A stretch of 64,000 bases of DNA from Lytechinus pictus (GCF_037042905.1 NC_087253.1:14337001-14401000); one strand, 5' to 3'; numbered from the stretch's first letter, positions 12,900 through 24,560 are shown. Notes: a model not told the origin generated them from the sequence alone. A program made the numbers and translations.

Positions 12900-15618
12900 T
12901 TAAGGACGTTCCACAGATCAAATGAAGTCCATGTAATTTTCACAAAATTTTGCTGAGAGTTACTTTGGTATCTTTGCATTATGGAAATGGAAAAAATAAT
13001 ATAGGTTCATGTGCTCATTTTTTTCTACGGGACTTCAAAATCGCCGTATTTGAATGATAATGAAATGTTGCGCAATCATGAGAATTATGCCTCTCTTAGA
13101 CCTCACGAATTCACCAAATGAGTTTAAATCATCTTTACTCTATCGATATCGCTTCAAACTTCATCAAACTTTCAGAATGTGTAACTTAGTAGATACCAAA
13201 GTAGGAAAAAGTCTTTTAATTGGTAAAACTATATCTATTTGGAGTCAGCAGCGCCCTCATTTTGCAAGAATGGTGCAAAAACTCGGAAAAAACAAATCTT
13301 CAAAGACGTGAATCTCAAAAAAAAAAAAAAAAGTATAGTTTAATCTGCACTTTATTCAAAATCCATGTCATTTTCATCGAATTCGGCTAAGAAGTAGAGG
13401 AATGTATATGGAAGATGTAGGGAAGTTAAAAATATAGGGTCCATGTGCTCGTTTTTTAACTATGAGTGTCCAAAGTGTTGCGAGTTGGCTTGAAAATGGA
13501 AAAAAAAAATGCGCCGAAAACGTGCAAAAGTCTAATAACACCTTCTAAAATGCGAATTGTTCCGTACTTTTGCTCCCACACATTCAAAACCCATGTCATT
13601 TTCATCATACTCTCTAGATTTGTATGGGAATATATTGTAAAGCCGTTAAACTATTAAAAATGTGGGGTCCAAGAGCTCGTTTGTAAACTATCAGGGTCCA
13701 AAGTGTTGCGAGACGACTTGAAAATATTGAAATCCTCCTTAAGTGCGCCGGAAACGTGCAAAAGTCTAATAATACCGTCTAAAATGCGAATGATTTCGTA
13801 CCTTTGCTCCCAAACATTTAAAATCCATGTCATTTTCATCATAATCTCTAAATTTGTAGCGGAATATATTCTGACGCCGTTACAATATTAAAAATATAGG
13901 GTCCATGTGCTCGTATATTAGTAATCAGTGTCCAAAGTGTTGCGAGTTGGCTTGAAAATCGCCTAAATGCGCCGAAATCATGCAAAAGTCAAATTATACC
14001 GTCTAAAATGCGAATGGTTCCCGTATTTCGCTCCCAAACATTCAAAATCCATGTCATTTTCATCATACTCTCTAGATTTGAAGAGGAATATATTCTGAAG
14101 GCGTTAAAATATTGAAAATATGGGTTCCATGTGCTCGTTTTTTAATTATCAGTGTCCAAAGTGTTGCGAGTTGGCTTGAAAATATTGAAATCCTCGTAAA
14201 GTGCGCCGAAAACGTAAAAAAGTCTAATAATACCGTCTAAAATGCGAATGGGTCCGTACCTTTGCTCCCAAAAATTCAAAATCCATGTCATTTTTATCAT
14301 AATCTCTAAATTTGTAGAGGAATATATTCTGACGCCGTTGCAATATTAAAAATATAGGGTCCATGTGCTCGTATATTAGTTATCAGTGTCCAAAATGTTG
14401 CGAGTTGGCTTGGAAATCGCCTAAATGCGCCGAAATCATGCAAAAGTCAAATTATACCGTCTAAAATGCGAATGGTTCCCGTATTTCGCTCCCAAACATT
14501 CAAAATCCATGTCATTTTCATCATACTGTCTAAATTTGTAGAGGAATATATTATAAAGCCGTTAAAATATTAAAAATATGGGGTCCATGTGCTCGTTTTT
14601 TAATCATCAGTGTCCAAAGTGTTGCGAGTTGGCTTGAAAATCGCCTAAATGCGCCGAAAACATGCAAAAGTCTCTAATACCGTCTAAAATGCGAATGGTT
14701 CCCGTATTTCGCTCCCAAACATTCAAAATCCATATCATTTTCATCATAATTTGCACATGAATATTACAAATATGCAAAAATTAACATGGGTCCATGTGCT
14801 TGATTTTTTGCCATATAGCCTCAAAGTTCACCCAAATGGATGTTCTTAAGAATTGCGCATTCAAAAGACTTTGGCATTTTTAGACCTCACGAGATCACAA
14901 CAAAGAGTTTAAAGCTCTCTTACTCATTTAAAATTCATGAAAATATCATCGAATTTCGCATTATAATTAACAATTGTATCCTTATGATGGATAATCTATT
15001 TATATTGGTATTTATTTGATCTTTTATGTTTAACAGCATTCTCAATTCTCAGAGATTGCACGAAAGACAACAAAAACTCAACCTCAAAGAATGTGAAATT
15101 TGGTAGAAGTACAAGAAATGCTGCAATTTATTCGAAACCCATGTTATTTTCACCAAACTTTGTCAAGTTGTAGAGGAAGGTATAACTTAGAGGTGCAAAC
15201 ATTAAAAAATATGGGTTCATGTGCTTGTTTTCAAACTATCAGCACTTTTATTATAGCAAATATGCTTACTAAACCCCCTAAAACGCGCCGACAAGCTTTG
15301 TATTGTGAGGAAAAATATTTCCAAACCAGTCTACCTTTTATTCAGACTTGGGGTCATATTCGTCATACTTTGCAGCAATACAGAATAAAGTATTTTGAAA
15401 GTGTAAAGGAATTTTAAAAAAATGGTCCATGCAATAATTCCAGTTTATTAGCTTCATAAAGTAACACATCGGATCTGAAGTTAGTACAGATAAGGATAAC
15501 AACCAGTTTATACCTACAGCTGATCAATCACCTGTTCATCCATTGTGACGTCAGCGCGCGGAGTGTAAAATATGTGCAGATCATGATGCGCATAAACATA
15601 ACTGTGGAACGTCCTTAA
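12900..15618. mobile_element. 2.7-kb TTAA-flanked element with internal tandem repeats
   Basis: TTAA at 12900-12903 is followed by GGACGTTCCACAG, and the right end reads CTGTGGAACGTCC followed by TTAA at 15615-15618. This gives a 13-bp perfect inverted repeat inside a perfect TTAA duplication, as in piggyBac-type elements. The interior is mostly tandem repeats. Short open frames at 13054-13311 and 15100-15417 show no recognisable domain, so the element looks non-autonomous. Confidence 0.8.
13440..14790 (+). repeat. ~230-bp degenerate tandem repeat, about six copies
   Basis: The recurring core CCATGTGCTCGT, then a TCCAAAGTGTTGCGAG block and AAATGCGAATGGTTCC, recurs at about 13442, 13668, 13904, 14129, 14361 and 14584. 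The spacing is 223-236 bp. The copies starting at 13904 and 14361 share variants (TATATTAGT, AATCATGCAAAAGTCAAATTATACC) absent from those between them. This indicates a dimeric higher-order repeat of about 457 bp. Decayed copies flank the block near 13014, 14789 and 15207. Confidence 0.85.
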
Positions 15619-16098
15619 TCAACGCTGTACGGCGCCCTTCCCGAGCGTTTCATTACGCGGTCTATATACGGTCCGATCTCCCCCTTGTAGTATCTTTGAT
15701 GTAGACAATTCTACCTTTTCTTTTCCAGAAACCTCTAAGATATATTCAGCCCTAATTTCAGAGAAAAAAAATTGAAGAAAAAATAATTTTCTATTCCTTC
15801 CCTCCACCATCTCTCTCATGCATTTTTGTACACATCCAGAAATGGCGATACGCGATTGATTACTCACTGAGCTGAGCGCTGTAGGGCGCTCTTCCAAGCG
15901 TTTCATTACGCTCTCTATTAACTGTCCAGTCTTTCCCTTGTAGTGTCTCTGTCTAAACTCATTGTTATAGTCTAATGCCATTCTCGCCGCAAACAAACAA
16001 TAATTTCGTCGAAAATAAATTGTCCATATATCCCCTCGTATAATCATCAATTCGTCCATGACCATTCTCGTCCAATAACCAGTTAGTCTAATACCCAT
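15619..16098 (-). CDS. Unidentified 159-codon ORF in the duplicated segment
   Basis: An ATG-started open frame of 159 codons on the minus strand. Residues about 40-72 (around DYNNEFRQRHYKGKTGQLIE) are nearly identical in the paralogue at 22588-22824, where the frame continues differently because another repeat was inserted. I recognise no family. The stretch is charged and helix-like. Shared sequence may reflect only the recent duplication, so coding status is doubtful. It could be a remnant of a transposon-encoded protein. Confidence 0.2.
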   Translation of the reverse strand: MGIRLTGYWTRMVMDELMIIRGDIWTIYFRRNYCLFAARMALDYNNEFRQRHYKGKTGQLIESVMKRLEERPTALSSVSNQSRIAISGCVQKCMREMVEGRNRKLFFLQFFFSEIRAEYILEVSGKEKVELSTSKILQGGDRTVYRPRNETLGKGAVQR

Positions 16099-17381
16099 TT
16101 TTCTTTTCAGTCATGTAGCCCAATAACATTTAGTTCAATTAGACCAAATTTTATACATGAAATGGCTACTGGACCGACTGGTTATTAGACGAAATGGTGG
16201 GTGAACGAAATGACAATTAGACCATGCGGATAGTGGACGAACTGATGGTATACCAAATTATAGTAGACGAGTTGCATGGTAATTAGAGGAATTAGCACTA
16301 GACCAATCGGAAAAATAACAGTTTCTGAAACGGACGGAAGAGCGCTAACAAAATCATTGTTTCTGATTAGCTGCTTATTATTCCAACCAGGGATATTGTA
16401 ATGAGAAACATGTGAACCATGCTTCGGTTCCTCCATGAATGTAAAATGACAATTTTTGCAAATTTGTGTGGCTTAATTAAAAAGTTCCTTATCGTCAAGT
16501 CTGCAAAAATTGAAAATATTCTACAATTCATGTGATCAAATACAAATCGGCGCATACACAGTGGACATACTTTGGGCCGTATGCATAAAAAGTAGCAATT
16601 GCTTGTGCTAGCCTTTTGCTTGAATCGGTATGCACACAAACAAGCAATTGCTTATAAGCAAAAGCTTTTGCTTACAAGCACAAACAATTGCTTACTACTC
16701 GTAAGCAAATGCTTACCAAACAAGCAATTGCTTAAAACCGTATGCATAAAACAAACCTTTTACTTGTCTTGATAAGCAATTGCTTGCGTTTTTTCAAGCA
16801 CCTCCGGACCAGCTTGAGCTCTTGCTTACTCAGGGCATTCTCGTTTAAGAATTAAATTTTCATACCGTTTCAAGCTCCATATTCCAGAGGTTATGTTGTG
16901 ATTTCATATCTAATCAAATTCCTGTTATTTTAGACTTTTTACGGCAATTTTTGTCCATCGATCTACACAGAAACCCCCCTGATGCTCTGCGCTGTTTTCC
17001 CCCTATTTGCGTAATAAAAAAATACTGCTGCCAGGTTGGGCACGAAGCGTCGTTGTCCTACTGTGCGATGTTCGCACAACCGTAACGATCCTTTGTCCAA
17101 CACATAAGCAATTGCTTAGGCAGTGCAAGCAAAAGGTTTCAGCACAAGCAAAAGCTTGTGCATACGAATTTAAGCAATAGCTTGAACTTGCCCTTTTGCT
17201 TAAAGCATTTGCTTATAAGCAATTGCTTGTCTTTATGCATACGGCCCATTATCTTGAAAAGTGGAAATATCAGTTTCGATACTGTTCACGCATTCGATCT
17301 ATCACGGGCCAATGCAACAACAGAAAATGAAAAATCATAAATTAGATTTTTTTAAATATAACTGTGCTCATTTTAATAGCA
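15640..17381. repeat. Segmental duplication copy 1, left part
   Basis: The segment matches 22110-23444 in the same orientation, including TTCATTACGCTCTCTATTAA, the dispersed GTCTAAT blocks near 16060-16290, and CTACAATTCATGTGATCAAA. It is interrupted by the 674-bp element at 16574. It continues at 20697 after the foldback-like insertion. Confidence 0.85.
16574..17247. mobile_element. 674-bp TIR element rich in AAGCAATTGCTT palindromes
   Basis: The ends are GGGCCGTATGCATAAA and its exact complement. The paralogous locus at about 23301-23316 (GTGGAGGTACTCTATCTTGA) lacks the segment, which confirms an insertion. The interior holds many copies of the palindrome AAGCAATTGCTT and variants such as AAGCAAAAGCTT. 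Some lie next to ACCGTATGCAT, which looks like internal copies of the TIR. No ORF or clear target duplication was found. Confidence 0.85.
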
Positions 17382-17395
17382 TTTTCAATGGTTTA

Positions 17396-17890
17396 CTGAC
17401 GGATGGTCTAATATCACTTGGTCTAATCATCAGATGGTCTAACAACATTCGGGCTAAACCCACTTTAGTCCAATTCTCTTTTGGTCTAATGACCACTTGG
17501 TCTAATAGCCAATTAGTCAAATGACCACTTGGTCTAATAGCCAATTGGTCTAATAGTCACTTGGTCTAATGACCACTTGGTCTATTAGCCACTTGGTCTA
17601 ATGCCCAGTTGGGCTAATCGTCACTTGGTCTAATTTTCTTTTGGTCCAATTGCCATTTCGTCTAATGTAATTTCTTGTCACTTGGTCTAATTGCATTTAG
17701 TCTAATACCAGTTCGTCTAATAGTCGGTTGGTCTAATACTAGTTGGTCTAATGCCAGTTGGTCTAATTTCCATTTCGGCTAATTTCCACTAGGTCTAATT
17801 TCCACTTCGGCTAATTTTCACTTAATTGGTCTAATTTCCAGATAGTCTAACATTCATTTCGTCTACATGCCACTTGGTCTAATTTGTAAA
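17396..17890 (+). repeat. GGTCTAAT-type minisatellite, left arm
   Basis: About 25-30 degenerate copies of a 15-18-bp unit such as ACTTGGTCTAATGNCC. It forms the left arm of the foldback-like element. Confidence 0.9.
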
Positions 17891-18253
17891 GTTTGCATGG
17901 TGACTTGTTTTCAATTTTCTGGTGAAAATTTTAAAGTTACTTTCCGCGCGCCGGCTTCGAATCTTCACACGCGCGCCCCTTGATATTGGAGTACAGTTAG
18001 ACTAGAGTGACTAATTCCATCCCCAAATTTTGAAAAATATGGGGATTTTCAAAAGCCTGTGGAGATGAAAAAAAATTATTTGGGGATTAAACAAACTTTG
18101 GGGATTTTTTTTTTTGGGTCTGTTTCATTGGATTTTTGAAGGTTTTAGGGAAAAACAATAAATTTTGTTATTTTTCTGTAAAATAACGCCATTATACGAT
18201 CATATCTATGTATATGATCTACTGTAGATAGTTACCGGTTGGCTTAACCCAAT

Positions 18254-18707
18254 CAGGGTTCCCAGCTTTTCAAGAAAACAAAAATCCTTGGTTTTTCTCT
18301 GAAGAAGTTTAAAAATTCCCTGATAATTATTTAAACCCATTCCCAGTTTCTCATGTTTTCTAAGTTTTCGCAGTGAATTACATGTATTATTATTTTTTTA
18401 TATACATGTAGGCCTATTATTCACTTTTAATTATATGTTCCAGTAGGCCTACTTGATGTACTGTAGAACAATAGGCTACACTAAAAAAACACCATAACTT
18501 GTCATTCAATGAATGTTGTTTTAATACAACAAAATATAACAGAGTCTGACTGACTATCGTGCTTTCTACTTTTGGGCCGATCAAAATTCCCTGATTTTAC
18601 CTTCATTTGAGGCATTTCCCCCTGATTTGAGGCAATTCCCTGATTTTTCCATGACTGGAAAAAACATTTTAAAAATCCCTGATTTCCTTGATGGGCTGGG
18701 AACCCTG
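18254..18707. mobile_element. Non-autonomous hAT-like element (CAGGGTTCCCAGC ends)
   Basis: The ends are CAGGGTTCCCAGC and GCTGGGAACCCTG, a 13-bp perfect inverted repeat with the CAGGG start common in hAT elements. The flanks share CCAAT, but a full 8-bp duplication is not clean. The interior has repeated AATTCCCTGATTT blocks. It is nested in the foldback-like element. Confidence 0.75.
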
Positions 18708-18719
18708 CCAATCCGTTTA

Positions 18720-20110
18720 AAGGAGGAGGCGAAGAAGTAGAACAAAAAACAGAATGAAAATATTCATAACAAAATTACATGATCTATTGGCTTTGTAACT
18801 TTTGGAATCCCCCAAACTGCATAACTAGGCCATCAAGTTCAAGTATCGTCCGTAATGGGGCATAACAATGATTTAAAAGAGGCATAAACATGTTTACCAG
18901 ATACGTATCCACACAATCAATTACATTATATTTTCGTTCCTTTCTTCATAATAATGTTATTCTAATGAAACCCCGCCATTCAACCATTATAAGCTACAAG
19001 GTCCCCAACTTATTGTTCTGTAAATGTGCATGCGATGATGTAATGATTATGAGTATGATATAATTTTCATCATTTTTTGTATTAAGAAGTTTTTATTTGT
19101 CAACAACTTCAATTCATACATGTGATATACAAAATAAAATACATACGTCAATACAATATATCTTTACAAATTAATATATGAATACATTGTAAACTCATAT
19201 AGTTAACACTTTACATTTTCTCTTTTTTCCTTTAGTGTTACAATAAAACCTAATAAAACTCAACGTACTCAATGTTTTTTCTAGTGTCAAAATATTCACA
19301 ACATAACAAATTTTCCAAATACACAAAGCCAATCATTAATATAACCTAGTCGAATTGAAGCCATTAACAAGGATTTTCCATAACCCCCCCCCTCCCCACC
19401 TTGGCCTCATTCCTCAAATATTTCATATCCTCTAACAACATCAGCATCTGGCCCTGAACCCTACCTACCACCCCCCCCCCTCCCGACCCTATGTTGTTAT
19501 ATAAAGGAGTTTGAAAATAGCCAAGAAGCAAAACAAAAACAAAAAAAGAAAGAAAAAAAGGAAATAAAAAACACGGAAGCAAAACATTACAAACCCCCTT
19601 CCAACCCAAGCATGTGTCCCCCCCTATCCTCTACACCTCCCCATAACCCCTCCCCCCTCCCATGCCCTTCGTCGTCACAACCTTCCCGTTCTACTCGTGT
19701 GGGGGCGGAATAAATCATCTATATAATCGATAGTAGGCCTAATTATAAGAATTATATTTGATTAGAATAATTAATTTGATGAGCGACTATCTCGTCATCA
19801 ATAGTCCTTCACGGTGCATGTTTTGCGCCCGCCAGCCCTACCCTGGCTCTACCCCTCCGGATCCTGGCGACATGTATTATATTTATTTTATTGAAACATC
19901 TTTCAACAAGATAAAACATTAATCAGCTCGCAGGCTGTTTCAAATAATGGTCCTGCATAACGAAAATGTACACATATTATCAGAAAAGATTACAAATAAT
20001 TAGAAATACTGATGTATTAAGTGATGCATGGTATTTATCAACTACGTCTCATATTTTATTAAACTACGTCTCATATTTGTTAATTCTAGATCAAATAAAT
20101 AATAATGAAT
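18720..20110. other. Interior of foldback-like element, no gene seen
   Basis: AT-rich sequence with C-rich low-complexity runs at about 19380-19480 and 19600-19680. Two copies of AAACTACGTCTCATATTT lie near 20041-20080. A frame at 19364-19609 is only C-rich low complexity read on the other strand. Confidence 0.6.
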
Positions 20111-20119
20111 GGTGTTAAA

Positions 20120-20680
20120 TGTTAGAATAAATGGACATTTAGACCAAGTGTTAATTTCATTTAGTCCAGGTGACGATTAGCCCAACTGGGTATTAGACCA
20201 ATTGGCGATTAGACCAAGTGGTCATTAGACTATTTGGCTATTAGACCAAGTGTTCATTAGACCATTTGGCTATTAGACCAAGTGGTCATTAGACCAATTG
20301 GATATTAGACCAAGTGGAAATTAGACCAAACGGTCATTAGACCAAGTGACAATAAGACGAAATGAAAATTAGACCAAGTGGAAATTAGACCAAGTGTTGT
20401 CAGACCAACTGGAAATTAGACTAAATGGTTTTAGCCCAACTGCTCATTAGACTAATTGGATATTAGACCAAGTGGGAATTAGACGAATTGGATATTAGAC
20501 CAAGTGAAACTTAGCCCAACTGGTTATTAGCCCAAATGGAAATTAGGCGAATTGAATGTTAGACCAATTGGGAATTAGACGAATTTAATATTAGACGAAC
20601 TGGTTGTAGACGAAATGAGTTTAGACTATATGAAGTTGGACGAACTGATAAGTAGATCAAGTGGTATTAGACCATCCGAT
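20120..20680 (-). repeat. GGTCTAAT-type minisatellite, right arm (inverted)
   Basis: The same unit on the other strand (ATTAGACCAAGTGG), about 30 degenerate copies. It forms the right arm of the foldback-like element. Confidence 0.9.
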
Positions 20681-20696
20681 AATTCACCTTTTCAAT

Positions 20697-21065
20697 ACAT
20701 ATCGATTATAAGTGATTACGCGTTTATCGATCATAAGCCATACCGTAAGTATCGACCGTTTTATTTAGTAGATTAATTTATAATCAAAGAAAAATATATA
20801 AGTTGGTGGTAACAGAAATATAAATGCAAATTTGTTTGATTTTGTAACCCAAATTTCTATTTTATTTCATAAAAAGTTTATTTTGTGGTCAAAAGTAAGA
20901 TAAATGGCATTGCAAGATATTTAGTATAAAATAAATAGTAATTATAAATACTGTATTAAAATTGGATAGTGTTAAAGCGCTTATGAACTAATTGGCGAGA
21001 TCAAAAAACTCATTTTATGTTGGCGTGGATTTTAATTTGTTTGAGATCCGTACTCTGGTAAATCA
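20697..21065. repeat. Segmental duplication copy 1, right part
   Basis: Matches 23453-23815 (ACATATCGATTATAAGTGAT and TTTTGGTTTGTTCGAGATCC-like blocks) with about 10-20 percent divergence. Similarity ends near 21065. Confidence 0.8.
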
Positions 21066-21074
21066 GCATGAAAG

Positions 21075-21287
21075 CTAGTCCTTTGCCAGGACTGTTCTGC
21101 TTTTCAGTTGATCAATAACACAATCCTCGACCTCTACGCCCGAAATGAAAACAGCCCCACGATTTCCTACCCTCATCACAGTCCTTTCAACTCTGTCAAT
21201 TTTACGACCGTCCCCCGAAAACTCCGGAAACTGACCACACCTCCGAGCTAACTTGATCTCCGCTGACTGGACGGTTGAATGTGACAA
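21075..21287 (-). CDS. Unidentified open frame, 70 codons
   Basis: A frame open on the minus strand, ending in TAG at 21075, with higher GC than its surroundings and no ATG at its start. I do not recognise the product. It lies head-to-head with the helicase fragment at 21673, about 390 bp apart. It could be an exon or TE remnant, or it could be fortuitous. Confidence 0.15.
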   Translation of the reverse strand: MSHSTVQSAEIKLARRCGQFPEFSGDGRKIDRVERTVMRVGNRGAVFISGVEVEDCVIDQLKSRTVLAKD

Positions 21288-21672
21288 TCACTTACATGTA
21301 CGAACATTACGTAATTTTTGACGGAGGGTGGAAAGTGTTAGTCTTTATAAAATTCTGTTTTAATTATTATTTAACTGATAACTAATCATATTTGCATTTG
21401 ATGCTTAATAATCTTTTATATGATGAAGCTAATAATTAATATTATTATTATATGAATGTATAAAGGTTATATAGGTCACAAAAATAAAATAAAGCGAAAG
21501 TTGAATTAATCAAAATATTTTTGACGTCTCGGATCGAGGTTACACGAATTTCGCTTGTTTGGCTTGTTTGTTGTTTTTTCGATTTCGCCCTCGCTTTGAC
21601 ATATTATCACCTGAAAATCATTATTCAATCGTAATTTCTGTTTATTGCAATTTATCGGAACGTGTTAGAATT

Positions 21673-21906
21673 ATGTCCATGTACAATTCTCGGTGTTTTT
21701 CTGACGACGAGATCACAGAAGCTTTGAGATATGGAGCTGAGAAACTCGGACTGACTAACGGCTTTCGTAGTCAACAAGTTCATGCTCTTCGTGCATTCTT
21801 CCGTGGACATGATCTGTTCGTGAGCCTGCCCACCGGTTTCGGGAAGAGTGTTCTCTTCCAAGCAGCCCCCGTCTGTTCGGACTACCTTCGAAAGAATGCA
21901 AGTTGA
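21673..21906 (+). CDS. RecQ-like DNA helicase, N-terminal fragment
   Basis: From the ATG at 21673 the 77-residue frame reads through an FRSQQ..AL..FF.G.DLFVSLPTGFGKS stretch. This matches the start of a RecQ-type superfamily 2 helicase: the Q-motif-like glutamine and the Walker A loop PTGFGKS (about residues 51-57). The match stops after SDYLRKNAS, where a stop follows. Motif II (DEAD/DEVH) and later motifs are not seen downstream. Either this is a first exon whose partner is absent from the window, or it is a truncated copy. RecQ-like reading frames carried by repeats are common in marine invertebrate genomes, so a mobile-element origin is possible. Confidence 0.6.
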   Translation: MSMYNSRCFSDDEITEALRYGAEKLGLTNGFRSQQVHALRAFFRGHDLFVSLPTGFGKSVLFQAAPVCSDYLRKNAS

Positions 21907-22379
21907 TGAGGGGCGTGAAAGAGGGGATAGCGCGATCACTGGGGATGGCGCGCAGGGGAGAATGAAGCAAGGGGAGAGAAATAACAAGTTCACCGACGTC
22001 TAGAATCTAGACTACATGAAAGCATGAAAACAGACAAAGTAAGGTGATTTAGACTTTATATTTGCCGACACCCACAATATGTCGCGCTTATTTGGGAGAG
22101 GGCACAAGGGCGGCGCATGTGAACAATTCCACCTTTTCTTTTCCAGGAGCCTCTAAGATATAATCAGCGCTAATTTTAGAGAAAAAAATGAAGAAAAAAT
22201 AACTTTAATGTAAAATCCGTCTATTCCTTCACCCCTCCACCACCTCTGTCATATATTTTGGTATTCACATCCAAAAATGGCGATACGCCTCCCCATCCTC
22301 ATAACAATTGAACAGCAACGGTGTTTCTTCCCCCCTCCCCTCCACTACGATTACTCTTCCTGGTTTCCCGGCTTCGCCA

Positions 22380-22628
22380 CCGATTATTTCATTCTTCGGA
22401 ATAAAGAACCTTATTTCGTTTTCGGATTAACGAACCTTCGGAACAACGAAACTTAGGAATAACGAAGCCTATTTCGTTTTCGGACTGACGAACCTTCGGA
22501 ATAACGCCACAAATGTTCGGATTAACGAACCCTTTTCGTTTTCGGATTAACGAACATCGAGGTATAGGCAATTTACGTGTTTCGGAATTACGAACCTTCG
22601 GAATAACGAATCTTCGGAATTACGAAGT
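22380..22628. repeat. TTCGGAATAACGAAC short tandem repeat
   Basis: About a dozen degenerate copies of a 15-17-bp unit (ACCTTCGGAATAACGAA), interspersed with TTCGTTTTCGGATTAACG. It is absent from the paralogous site in copy 1. Confidence 0.85.
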
Positions 22629-22824
22629 GTAGCCGCTCTTCTAAGCGTTTCATTACGCTCTCTATTAACTGTCCAGTCTTCCTCTTGTAGTGTCTTTGTC
22701 TAAATTCATTGTTATAGTCTAATGCCATTCCCGCCACAAACAAACAACAATTTCGTCGAAATAAATTGTCTATATATCCGGCCCTCGTATAATCACCAGT
22801 TCGTCTATGACCATTCCTGTCCAA
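22588..22824 (-). pseudogene. Paralogue of the 159-codon ORF, 3' end replaced
   Basis: This shares the DYNNEFRQRHYK block with the ORF at 15619-16098. Its C-terminal half is read from the inserted TTCGGAATAACGAA repeat, so the frame is a chimera of two repeats. Confidence 0.25.
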
Positions 22825-24149
22825 TAACCAGTTAGTCTAATACCCATTTTTCTTTTCATTCATGTAGCTCATTTAGTTCAATTAGACCATGTTTTATACA
22901 TGGAATGGCTACTGGGCCGACTGGTTATTAGACGAAATGGTTGGTGAACGAAATTACAATTAGACCATGCGGATAGTGGACGAACTAATGGTATACCAAA
23001 TGATAGTAGACGAGTTGGTAATTAGAGGAATTGGCACTAGACCAATCGAAAATAATAACCGTTTCTGAAACGGACGGAAGAGCGCTAACAAAATCCTTGT
23101 TTCTGATTAGCTACTTATTATTCCAACCAGGGATATTGTAATGAGAAACATGGGAAACATGCTTTGTTTCCTCCATAAACGTAAAATGACAATTTTTGCA
23201 AATTTTTGTGGCTTAATTGAAAAGTTCCTTATCGTCAAGTCTGTAAAAATTGAAAATATTCTACAATTCATGTGATCAAATACAAATCGGCGCATACACT
23301 GTGGAGGTACTCTATCTTGAAAAGTTGAAATATCAGTTTCGATACTGTTCACGTATTCGATCTATCACGGGCCAATGTAACAACAGAAAATGAAAAATCA
23401 TAAATTAGTTTTTTTTTAATATACTAGTAACTGCTCATTTAGCATTTTCAGTACATATCGATTATAAGTGATTACGTGTTATCGATCATAAGCCAACACC
23501 GCAAGTATCGACCGTTTTATTTATTGGATTATTTTATAATCCAGGGGAAAAAATACAAGTTAGTGGTAACAGAATTGTAAGTGCAAATTTGATTTTTTTT
23601 TTAAATCCAAATTTTTATATCATTTCATAAGAAATTTATTTTTGAGACAAGACTAAGAAAATAGCATTGAAATATAACTAATATAAAATAACCGGTTATT
23701 ATAAATACTGTGTTTAATAGTTAATATTGTTAGAACGTATGTCATTGTAAAAGTTAGAAATTTATATCAGATATTTTGGCATGGATTTTGGTTTGTTCGA
23801 GATCCATAATTTAGAGATGATTGAGAGCCATATCATCTTCACAATTTTATGCAGTGCATGCACAAAATGTTCCCTTATGGGGTCAGTATTTCAAATATTT
23901 CAGATCGTTCCTCTGGTAAGTTTCCTCTGTAATAGTTTTGCATTATGTTTAAAACAAATTCCCCTTCTGCTGTGCAAAATAACTCCTCATTAATTTTTTT
24001 ACATTGATTGATTATTGACCAACTTTTCTATACAAAGTAAAATAATTAATTCGGACAAATTTCCTGATTGTGAAAGAGCTATACTTTCGAACCACAAAAC
24101 CCAGTCTACTTTTTAACAATTTAATTGATTTTTACATAAGATAAGATTT

Positions 24150-24560
24150 TCATAGCATTAATGAAATACATTTATTTGTAAATGATATAAAGAAATCTGA
24201 AATACATAGTTTCTGTTATAATCGATTCCTCCATCATGATGTCTCTAACTCGACACAACCATAAAATACAAAGTATAATTGAATATTCACAGAATGATTA
24301 CAAATAAAAATTTAGGTAAATTTACAATTTTTGTTTATATGAGCTAACAAAGATTTATCAATGTAACATCTACACGAATCAAATATAAAAGCGTAACCAT
24401 TTTTATATAGACAATATATGATCATGTGTAACTGTTTAGTTTTTATGAGCACGGGCAACATTTTTAGTAACTCATTTTTGTGACTCTGCCTCAGAGCTAC
24501 AGGCATAGTCTAAAATCAATAACAAAAGTCACTTATACCCTCCTTGTACGACGGGGAATA
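24150..24560. repeat. ~1.2-kb-spaced direct repeat, copy 1
   Basis: The block (GTTATAATCGATTCCTCCAT ... TCTGCCTCAGAGCTACAGGC) recurs at 25370-25790 with about 20 percent divergence. Confidence 0.75.

Larger units (their letters stand above)
17390..20688. mobile_element. 3.3-kb foldback-like element with 8-bp target duplication
   Basis: TTTTCAAT flanks the element on both sides (17382-17389 and 20689-20696). The duplicated locus has the empty site TTTTCAGT at 23445-23452. The ends begin GGTTTACTGACGGATGG and GGTGAATTATCGGATGG. Both termini continue into arrays of GGTCTAAT-type subrepeats in opposite orientation, so the arms are made of satellite. An 8-bp duplication is typical of hAT, P or Merlin-type transposition. 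No transposase is recognised inside. Confidence 0.85.
22110..23815. repeat. Segmental duplication copy 2
   Basis: The paralogue of 15640-21065 without the 674-bp and 3.3-kb insertions, but with its own extra segment at about 22281-22625. It serves as the empty-site reference for both insertions in copy 1. Confidence 0.85.

Noticed and set aside
19364..19609. 81-codon frame rich in G, F and L
   Set aside because: Read from C-rich and A-rich low-complexity sequence on the opposite strand.
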